Both the position numbers and the translations under genes were made by a program. A stretch of 28,121 nucleotides of DNA from JAFTYR01 sp964571375 (GTDB lineage: Bacteria; Pseudomonadota; Gammaproteobacteria; Burkholderiales; Burkholderiaceae_F), in assembly GCA_964571375.1 (NCBI GenBank), contig CAZNBL010000015.1, forward strand, positions 1-28,121, written 5' to 3'. The notes beneath the pieces are model-generated. The model saw nothing but the letters and a program-made list of their open reading frames with translations, had not been told where the DNA came from and searched no databases. Below, piece after piece: positions 22,891 to 28,121 of this stretch. Positions within the stretch are counted from its first letter, which is position 1. Each line of letters opens with the position of its first letter.

Positions 22891-23622
22891 TTAAAGTGTT
22901 CGAAGAAACGCTTCGTCTTCTTTCGTCAGAAGATTCTTCGAGCGCGCTATTGTAATCAATTCCGGACGATTTGTCGCGGTTGCGGCCAAAGCTTTCTCAC
23001 GAGTCCATTTCTGAATGTTTCTGTGATGTCCGCTCATCAGAACTTCAGGCACCTTTTCATCTCTCCAGACTTCGGGTCTTGTGTAATGCGGAGCATCGAG
23101 AAGACCGGTGGAGAAAGATTCATCCAGTGTCGAAAGTTCCTTAATGGCACCCGGCAGCTGACGGACAACAGCATCCATCAGAACCATGGCAGCCAGTTCG
23201 CCGCCCGAGAGAACGTAGTCGCCGATCGAAATCTGCTCGTCGACGTAACGGTCGAGGAATCGCTGATCGATGCCTTCATAGCGACCGCAGACCAGCACGA
23301 TATCCTCGCCTGCTGCAACGGTCTTTCTCACCCACTCATCGTCAAGCTTCTTGCCCGAAGGCGCAAAGCTCACGACTTTGCCGCGATTACCGCTTGCGCG
23401 GATCGCTTCAATCGACTGAGCGAGCGGTTCGGCCATCATCACCATGCCCGGGCCGCCTCCGAAAGGACGGTCATCAACCGTGCGGTGCACGTCGCTGACG
23501 AAATCTCTCGGATTCCAGGTCTCTAAAGACCAAAGGCCTCTCTTCATGGCGCGCGATGTAATGCCTTCGTCAGTAAGCGAAGAAAACATCGAGCCGAAAA
23601 GTGTGACGACATCAAAGCGCAT
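22891..23622 (-). CDS. trmD: tRNA (guanine-N1)-methyltransferase
   Basis: The 243-residue SPOUT-class enzyme methylates G37 of tRNAs with SAM, preventing frameshifting. It begins MRFDVVTLFGSMF and carries the knot-region motifs LVCGRYEGIDQRF and YVLSGGELAAMVLMDAVVRQLPGA. The ATG at 23622, 2 nt after the rimM stop and with GGAAG upstream, is preferred to an earlier in-frame start (23646) that would overlap rimM and precede the conserved N-terminus. Confidence 0.96.
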   Translation of the reverse strand: MRFDVVTLFGSMFSSLTDEGITSRAMKRGLWSLETWNPRDFVSDVHRTVDDRPFGGGPGMVMMAEPLAQSIEAIRASGNRGKVVSFAPSGKKLDDEWVRKTVAAGEDIVLVCGRYEGIDQRFLDRYVDEQISIGDYVLSGGELAAMVLMDAVVRQLPGAIKELSTLDESFSTGLLDAPHYTRPEVWRDEKVPEVLMSGHHRNIQKWTREKALAATATNRPELITIARSKNLLTKEDEAFLRTL

Positions 23623-23624
23623 AG

Positions 23625-24155
23625 TTACTTCCAGTCCTTTTCCCATTCGACGCGGATCGTGCGCTCAGCCATATCAACGCCGAGCACATAAGCCTCGATA
23701 AAGGGAATCAGAAAACGACCGTGTTCGCCTCTTACGTCCAGAATGTCCTGCACTCCGTTGGTATCCATTGCGGAGACTTCACCGATGCATTCTTCGTGTG
23801 TATTGATCACACGGCAGCCGATGAGGTCGACCCAATAGAACTCACCGTCTTCGAGTTCAGGAAAATCCTTACGGTACAAACCTACGGCACCGCGAAGTGC
23901 GTCGGCTTCTTCAGGAGAAGCGATACCGGCGAACTTGGCAACAATGCCGGCGCCGTGCACCTTGCTCGCTTCGACAGCGAGCTCGCGGGAAGCGCCTTCG
24001 CGGGTCATCAGGACCCACTTACGGCAGGAAAGAAGCGCATCGCCGTCCTGGAACGGCTGAACGCGTACCCAACCCTTCAAACCGTAGGCACCACGTAAAG
24101 CGCCGAGCGCAATAGGCTCGGCGTTTGCAACTTTCTGAGTTACTTCAGAAGACAT
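23625..24155 (-). CDS. rimM: Ribosome maturation factor RimM
   Basis: The 176-residue 30S assembly factor, which binds S19 and helps mature the 16S 3' domain, shows the N-terminal ALGALRGAYGLKGWVRVQPF, the PELEDGEFYWVDLIGCRV that begins the PRC-barrel, and the C-terminal LIPFIEAYV. It starts 3 nt after rpsP and ends 2 nt before trmD, indicating translational coupling. Confidence 0.95.
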   Translation of the reverse strand: MSSEVTQKVANAEPIALGALRGAYGLKGWVRVQPFQDGDALLSCRKWVLMTREGASRELAVEASKVHGAGIVAKFAGIASPEEADALRGAVGLYRKDFPELEDGEFYWVDLIGCRVINTHEECIGEVSAMDTNGVQDILDVRGEHGRFLIPFIEAYVLGVDMAERTIRVEWEKDWK

Positions 24156-24158
24156 TGA

Positions 24159-24419
24159 TTAGGCAGCGGCAGCGCCGGTCTTCTTGAACTCTTTGTAAAG
24201 CTTGGCAACTGTGTCGCTCATCTTGGCGCCCTTAGCGATCCAGGCGTTCAGGCTGGCTTCGTTGATGGACAGGCGAGTAGCAGCGCCGGCAGCCATCGGG
24301 TTGAAGTAGCCGATACGTTCGTTGAAACGGCCGCCGAGGGGATTGCGGGAATCTGTTGCGACGATATTGTAGAACGGACGCTTCTTGGAACCGCCGCGGG
24401 ACAGACGAATAACTACCAT
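24159..24419 (-). CDS. rpsP: 30S ribosomal protein S16
   Basis: The 86-residue protein begins MVVIRLSRGGSKKRPFYNIVATDSR-like S16 sequence, with GGRFNERIGYFNP following, both diagnostic. It binds 16S rRNA early in assembly. GAGGT at 8 nt before the ATG supports the start. It is the first gene of the rpsP-rimM-trmD-rplS operon, whose order matches other proteobacteria. Confidence 0.97.
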   Translation of the reverse strand: MVVIRLSRGGSKKRPFYNIVATDSRNPLGGRFNERIGYFNPMAAGAATRLSINEASLNAWIAKGAKMSDTVAKLYKEFKKTGAAAA

Positions 24420-24485
24420 GTTTTACCTCAATAAATAATGTATTTAACTTGTATGTTGACGCCACATTGCGTCCAGAGGGTTCGC

Positions 24486-24514
24486 ATTCTATCCTAAATT
24501 TTCAATAAAAACAA
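24486..24514 (-). promoter_or_regulatory. Sigma70-type promoter of the rpsP operon
   Basis: On the minus strand TTGTTT (24514-24509) and TAGAAT (24491-24486) are separated by exactly 17 nt in an AT-rich stretch. The leader before rpsP would be about 60 nt. A separate TTGACA further upstream (near 24551) has no matching -10 box. Confidence 0.6.
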
Positions 24515-24577
24515 ACAGTCATAGACAAAAAGTGAAAATATTTTATTTGTCAAGTCTTTTGCATGAAACACAGATAG

Positions 24578-24613
24578 AAAAAAGCCCGGAATGCATTGTT
24601 TCGCATCCGGGCC
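24578..24613 (-). terminator. Rho-independent terminator of etfA
   Basis: On the minus strand GCCCGGATGC and GCATTCCGGGC pair with one mismatch or bulge, followed by six Ts. It lies about 27 bp after the etfA stop codon. Confidence 0.82.
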
Positions 24614-24639
24614 TGCTCGGCGATTTATGTCTTTAAATC

Positions 24640-25566
24640 TTAGAGCTTAGCGTTCAGTTCGCGGACCACTGTCATGGCGTCGGCCACCAGACCGTAGTCG
24701 GCAACTTCGAAGATCGGAGCTTCGGGATCCTTGTTGACGGCAACGATTACCTTGGCATCCTTGATACCGGCAACGTGCTGGATGGCGCCCGAGATACCGA
24801 GACCGATATAGAGTTCCGGAGCAATGATCTTACCGGTCTGACCGATCTGCCAGTCATTCGGAGCCATACCTGCGTCGACGACGGCACGTGTCGTACCGAC
24901 AGCGGCACCGAGCTTGTCGGCAAAAGCTTCCATTTCGGCAAATTCGGCTTCGTTGGCAAGACCGCGGCCGCCGGCGATCACGCGCTTGGCGGTCTGCAGA
25001 TCCGGTCTGTCGGAGTGAACGGTCTTGTGAGAAACGAAAGTAACCTTGGCAAAGGCTTCGGCTGCGGCAACTTCGGTTACCGGAGCAGCAGCGCCGAGAG
25101 CGGCCGGATCGAACGCTGTGGAGCGGACGGTAACGACAGCCTTGGCATCCTTGGTACGTACGGTTTCGATAACGCTGCCGGCGTAGATCGGACGCTTGAA
25201 TGTGTCGGCGGCAAGCACTTCGACAGCCTCAGAAATCTGAGCGATACGAAGCTTGGCTGCAACACGCGGAGCAACGCTCTTACCGCCCGGATTGGCGAGG
25301 AAGAAGAAGTGCGTATATTTTTCAGCGACCGAAAGAACCTGAGCGGCGAGATTTTCAGGCAGACCCTTGGCAAGGTGCGGAGCCTGAGCCAGAAATACGT
25401 TCTTGACGCCTTCGATGGCGGCGGCCTGTTCGGCAACTGCGGCGCAGTTTTCACCGGCAACCAGGAAATCGACGTCGGAGGAAACCTTCAGCGCTGCAGC
25501 GACGACCGAACGCATGGCAGGATTTAATTCCTGCGTATTGTGATCAGCTACTACCAATACAGACAT
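24640..25566 (-). CDS. etfA: Electron transfer flavoprotein alpha subunit
   Basis: The 308-residue FAD-binding subunit has an N-terminal domain starting MSVLVVADHNT and the C-terminal FAD domain with VIAGGRGLANEAEF, VDAGMAPNDWQIGQTGKI, YIGLGISGAIQH and VAVNKDPEAPIFEVADYGLV. With EtfB it carries electrons from acyl-CoA or similar dehydrogenases to the quinone pool through ETF-quinone oxidoreductase. It follows etfB by 12 bp. No dehydrogenase gene is adjacent. Length and sequence match the ordinary, non-bifurcating proteobacterial type, though that distinction is only from overall look. Confidence 0.95.
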   Translation of the reverse strand: MSVLVVADHNTQELNPAMRSVVAAALKVSSDVDFLVAGENCAAVAEQAAAIEGVKNVFLAQAPHLAKGLPENLAAQVLSVAEKYTHFFFLANPGGKSVAPRVAAKLRIAQISEAVEVLAADTFKRPIYAGSVIETVRTKDAKAVVTVRSTAFDPAALGAAAPVTEVAAAEAFAKVTFVSHKTVHSDRPDLQTAKRVIAGGRGLANEAEFAEMEAFADKLGAAVGTTRAVVDAGMAPNDWQIGQTGKIIAPELYIGLGISGAIQHVAGIKDAKVIVAVNKDPEAPIFEVADYGLVADAMTVVRELNAKL

Positions 25567-25578
25567 TTGAACTCCCTC

Positions 25579-26325
25579 TTACAGAACTTTAGCTTCGTTT
25601 TTGAGCTTTTCGATAAGCTCATCGACAGAATTGACCATCACGCCGGTCTTACGGGCTTCCGGAGCTTCGTAAGCAACGTGTTCGAGATGCGCAGTCATAT
25701 CGACGCCGAGTGTGTCGGCCTTGATTGTCTGCATCGGCTTCTTCTTGGCCTTCATCATCATCGGCAGCGTGACGTAGCGCGGTGCGTTAAGACGCAGGTC
25801 GGCTGTTACGACTGCAGGCAGATCGAGCAGAACGGTTTCGAGACCGCCGTCGATTTCGCGGGTAACTTCGGCTTTGCCTGCTTCGATCTTGATTTCGGAA
25901 GCGTGTGTAGCCTGCGGCATGTCGCAGAGAGCTGCAACCATCTGACCGACCTGATTGGAATCGTCGTCAATAGCCTGCTTGCCGAGAAGAATAAGATCGG
26001 GCTTTTCGGTGTCTGCCACGGCCTTGATGAGGTCGGCAACAACGAGCGGCTCGCATGCGTGATCGGTTTCGACGAACACGGCGCGGTCGGCACCCATAGC
26101 CAGGGCAATGCGAAGAACGTCGCCAGCCTTGCCGGCACCGACGGTAACGGCGACGACTTCATCGGCCGCACCCTTTTCCTTTAACTGAACCGCCTGTTCC
26201 ATAGCGATTTCGTCAAAGGGGTTCATAGACTTCTTGAGCGCAGCGACGTCGAGATTGCCGTCCTGATCGAGCTTCACTTTGATGTTTGCGTCAACCACGC
26301 TTTTTACAGCAACAAGTATTTTCAC
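25579..26325 (-). CDS. etfB: Electron transfer flavoprotein beta subunit
   Basis: The 248-residue AMP-binding subunit contains KSMNPFDEIAMEQAVQLKEKG, LLGKQAIDDDSNQVGQMVAAL and LPAVVTADLRLNAPRYVTLP-type family landmarks. It forms the ETF heterodimer with EtfA downstream. The start is taken as the GTG at 26325 (giving MKILVAVKSVVD, as in relatives), with GGAA 8 nt upstream; a TTG 6 bp earlier is too close to that site. The leader contains a terminator-like hairpin described separately. Confidence 0.94.
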   Translation of the reverse strand: MKILVAVKSVVDANIKVKLDQDGNLDVAALKKSMNPFDEIAMEQAVQLKEKGAADEVVAVTVGAGKAGDVLRIALAMGADRAVFVETDHACEPLVVADLIKAVADTEKPDLILLGKQAIDDDSNQVGQMVAALCDMPQATHASEIKIEAGKAEVTREIDGGLETVLLDLPAVVTADLRLNAPRYVTLPMMMKAKKKPMQTIKADTLGVDMTAHLEHVAYEAPEARKTGVMVNSVDELIEKLKNEAKVL

Positions 26326-26340
26326 AGTCAAGGTTCCAAT

Positions 26341-26367
26341 AAAAAAACCGAGGGCCTTGCGGCACCT
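26341..26367 (-). terminator. Terminator-like hairpin in the etfB leader
   Basis: On the minus strand GAGG, a bulged T, GCC, loop GCAA, GGC, CCTC and then GG plus six Ts are found, 15 bp before the etfB start. It lies between the candidate etfB -10 box (26388-26393) and etfB. It could terminate the upstream YqaA-like gene, or attenuate etfBA transcription if the promoter is where it appears to be. Confidence 0.5.
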
Positions 26368-26387
26368 CCTGATTAAATGAGTTTCAG

Positions 26388-26393
26388 CATTAT
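26388..26393 (-). promoter_or_regulatory. Probable -10 box of etfBA
   Basis: A consensus TATAAT lies on the minus strand, about 63 bp before etfB. The -35 region is poor; the best match is TTATGA at 15-nt spacing. Confidence 0.4.
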
Positions 26394-26459
26394 AAGAAAG
26401 TTAGCTTGTTCATAACTTATGCAAAAAACACAATTTGTTCGCAATCTTTGAAAGCAAAG

Positions 26460-26867
26460 CTACTGCCAGAAAAGTCCCGCGCCGTATGCAATCGCAAGAT
26501 ATCGGGCCGTTTTACCTGCGGCAATTAAAAAAAGCGAAGGCAAAAAAGCGGTCCTCATCCAGCCTGCGGCGAGACAAAAGCCGTCCCCCACCACAGGGAG
26601 CCACGAGAATAAAAGCGAGAGCATTCCCCACTTCTTAAATCGTTCGATACTTTCGCTTTTGACCTTCTGAGGCAGAATTCGGCCGATCCAGTAAGTTACG
26701 GCGGCTCCTGCCGTATTGCCGAGAGACGCAACCGCCACAATGGCGGCAAGCGCATCCGAATACTCCTTCATTCCCCAGACAACAAGCGCTTCGCTGCCGC
26801 CCGGCAGAAGCGTCGAGGAAATAAAAGCGCTGGTAAACAGACTCAGCAGATAAGCGGTGAGATCCAT
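26460..26867 (-). CDS. YqaA-like small membrane protein (DedA/VTT superfamily)
   Basis: The 135-residue protein has four hydrophobic segments (about 8-28, 38-62, 84-100 and 108-132). FISSTLLPGGSEALVV near the N-terminus and GNTAGAAVTYWIGR are typical of YqaA-type VTT-domain proteins, a shorter relative of DedA, and SWLPVVGDGFCLAAGWMR completes the pattern. DedA-type proteins are linked to phospholipid or undecaprenyl-phosphate flipping; the role of the YqaA branch is unknown. No good ribosome binding site precedes the ATG at 26867. It is upstream of etfB in the same orientation with a 134-bp gap. Confidence 0.85.
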   Translation of the reverse strand: MDLTAYLLSLFTSAFISSTLLPGGSEALVVWGMKEYSDALAAIVAVASLGNTAGAAVTYWIGRILPQKVKSESIERFKKWGMLSLLFSWLPVVGDGFCLAAGWMRTAFLPSLFLIAAGKTARYLAIAYGAGLFWQ

Positions 26868-27026
26868 GCGAAAAATTAAAGTTTGCGAATAATTCCCGAG
26901 TTCTTCGGAGATTTCCCTGTGATTATTCCAAAAACTTCGGCTGAGCAGATTTATTTCGCAACAAAATATTTAAATACCGCTATTATTAGCATCTCAATCG
27001 CAGAACAGATGCCACGGAGACTCATC

Positions 27027-27602
27027 TTGACTGAACAAAAAGAAATTCCGAGCGACGAACTCGAAGCCAAAGTCGAAGTTGTCAATAAAGTTTTTCAGAA
27101 CTACTACAAGGATGTTCATCATTCTCTTCTGAAGGCTAGCGACTTCTATGTCCCCTGGTTCATCAAGCGCAAAGAACGTATTGCCGAATTCGACGCACAG
27201 TACATTCCGTTAAGCGTCGCCATGCTGCTCGAAGGCATCCGTGCAACAACCGTCAAGCGTGACGGCAAGCCCGACACGATGCTGATGAGCCGTATGCGCA
27301 ACAAGCTTCTGCCCGAACAGTACAAGAAAGACTTCGAAGACTACTCCGACCTTATCGAACGCGAACAGGCCAAAGAACACGAAGACATCCGTCCGCTCGT
27401 CAGAGAGCTGACCACCCTCTTCATGTATAAGCTCTTCGGACCGAATGCCACCATTCCCAACGAAGAAGTCATCAACAGCTCCAGACATCAGATGGCTGTT
27501 GATTTCCAGATCGGCCGCTTCCTCTTCTTCCTGACCAAAGGCAGCGAGAAGGGGTTCGACTACCTGAAGAAAAAACAGCAGGAAACTGCCGAACAGAATT
27601 AA
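27027..27602 (+). CDS. Hypothetical protein, 191 residues
   Basis: I do not recognise this protein. It has no signal peptide, membrane segment, cysteine motif or known fold signature, is rich in Glu, Lys and Arg, and is probably mostly helical. The most distinctive region is FYVPWFIKRKERIAEFDAQY followed by IPLSVAMLLEGIRATT. Its codon use resembles that of the highly expressed neighbours. The start chosen is the TTG at 27027 with GGAGA 6 nt upstream; a longer frame from 26883 has a poorly protein-like N-terminus and no ribosome binding site. A TATTAT at 26981-26986 may be the -10 box. A terminator follows, so it is separate from fhs. Confidence 0.75.
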   Translation: MTEQKEIPSDELEAKVEVVNKVFQNYYKDVHHSLLKASDFYVPWFIKRKERIAEFDAQYIPLSVAMLLEGIRATTVKRDGKPDTMLMSRMRNKLLPEQYKKDFEDYSDLIEREQAKEHEDIRPLVRELTTLFMYKLFGPNATIPNEEVINSSRHQMAVDFQIGRFLFFLTKGSEKGFDYLKKKQQETAEQN

Positions 27603-27611
27603 TGCTTTACG

Positions 27612-27637
27612 GCCCGAGCTCATTGCGCTCGGGCTTT
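27612..27637 (+). terminator. Terminator after the hypothetical gene
   Basis: GCCCGAGC (27612-27619) pairs perfectly with GCTCGGGC (27627-27634), followed by TTTCGT. The U-tract is short, so termination may be partial and some transcripts could continue into fhs. Confidence 0.65.
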
Positions 27638-27677
27638 CGTATATTTCCTATCAGCCTATTTACGGAGAAAAAATTCC

Positions 27678-28121
27678 ATGCTGACAGATATTGAAATTGC
27701 CCAGCAGACCAAGTTGATTCCTATCGATCAGCTCGCTCACAACATCGGCCTGAAGGACGAAGAATTCATCCCTTACGGCCGTGACAAGGCTAAGCTCGAC
27801 ATTCAGAACCGTGCTCCCAAGGGCAAGCTGATTCTCGTCACCGCCACCTCCGGCATGCCCGCAGGTTCCGGTAAGACCACAACTTCCATCGCTCTGGCTC
27901 AGGGCTTGAAGAAGGTCGGTCAGACAGCATGTCTGGCTCTGAGAGAACCGTCTCTCGGCCCCTCGTTCGGCATGAAGGGCGGCGCCGCCGGCGGCGGCTA
28001 CTCCCAGGTTGTTCCGATGGAATCGATCAACCTGCACTTCACAGGCGACTTCCACGCCATCACCGCTGCCAACAACCTTCTCGCAGCTCTGATCGACAAC
28101 GCCCGTCACCAGGGTCAGGTC
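27678..28121 (+). CDS. fhs: Formate-tetrahydrofolate ligase, 5' part (runs off the window)
   Basis: The first 148 residues of the roughly 555-residue enzyme are present. It makes 10-formyl-THF from formate, THF and ATP. ALREPSLGPSFGMKGGAAGGGYSQVVPM and INLHFTGDFHAI, separated by three residues, are diagnostic. The ATP-binding P-loop reads TSGMPAGSGKTTT, while the family usually has TPTPAGEGKTTT, so four positions differ, including the Glu inside GEGK. GGAG about 10 nt before the ATG supports the start. The rest lies beyond the window. Confidence 0.93.
   Translation, partial: MLTDIEIAQQTKLIPIDQLAHNIGLKDEEFIPYGRDKAKLDIQNRAPKGKLILVTATSGMPAGSGKTTTSIALAQGLKKVGQTACLALREPSLGPSFGMKGGAAGGGYSQVVPMESINLHFTGDFHAITAANNLLAALIDNARHQGQV

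Noticed and set aside
26883..27026. Longer N-terminus for the hypothetical protein
   Set aside because: The extra 48 residues look like translated promoter DNA and have no ribosome binding site; the TTG at 27027 has GGAGA at 6 nt.
1..28121. Mobile elements, prophage, CRISPR arrays, tRNA genes
   Set aside because: Intergenic regions were read on both strands; no transposase, direct-repeat array, attachment site or cloverleaf was found.

Overview
The window looks like a draft-assembly chromosome segment from a gut-type member of the Burkholderiales, most probably family Sutterellaceae (Sutterella, Parasutterella or a relative). The reasons are the beta-proteobacterial gene neighbourhoods (rpsT divergent from murJ; orn next to an M48 protease and rsgA; rpsP-rimM-trmD-rplS; xseB-ispA-dxs), two TtrS/TtrR-type sensor systems, and a secreted FccA-like flavoprotein reductase. 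The genus is an inference. No tRNA, rRNA, insertion sequence, prophage or CRISPR array was seen. A run of 10 Ns at 15294-15303 shows that the sequence is a scaffold.

Layout. 1-1818: a secreted C69 peptidase with a structured leader and a terminator. 1900-4176: rpsT (-) and murJ (+) diverge from a 418-bp region. 4289-5616: an argD homologue with its own promoter and a terminator shared with the convergent genes. 5637-12226 (-): one long tight run, in transcription order xseB, ispA, dxs, murB, a TtrS-like kinase, a TtrR-like regulator. 12469-13332 (+): a 3-mercaptopyruvate-type sulfurtransferase, convergent with 13396-15802 (-), which holds a ZIP transporter, an SDR-fold protein and orn. 15958-18096 (+): M48 protease and rsgA. 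18193-22082 (+): a second TtrS/TtrR pair followed directly by a secreted fumarate-reductase-like flavoprotein. 22429-24419 (-): rpsP-rimM-trmD-rplS. 24640-26325 (-): etfB-etfA. 26460-26867 (-): a YqaA-like membrane protein. 27027-27602 (+): an unrecognised protein. 27678 to the end (+): the 5' part of formate-tetrahydrofolate ligase.

How it fits together. Most of the window is housekeeping: ribosome biogenesis, isoprenoid and cell-wall precursor supply, RNA turnover. The accessory signal is respiratory sensing. The 18193-22082 module reads as a self-contained unit: a periplasmic-ligand kinase, its regulator, and a periplasmic reductase that keeps the fumarate-reductase catalytic set at exact Fcc3 spacing. 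A second sensor pair without a reductase is embedded behind murB.

The main oddities are substitutions at normally invariant positions in several otherwise intact proteins: ArgD PLP-lysine to Asn, SDR Tyr/Lys to Phe/Met, the residue after the kinase phospho-His changed to Lys, and an altered Fhs P-loop. There are also candidate leader RNA structures before the reductase gene and before etfB, and an assembly join that falsely frameshifts orn.
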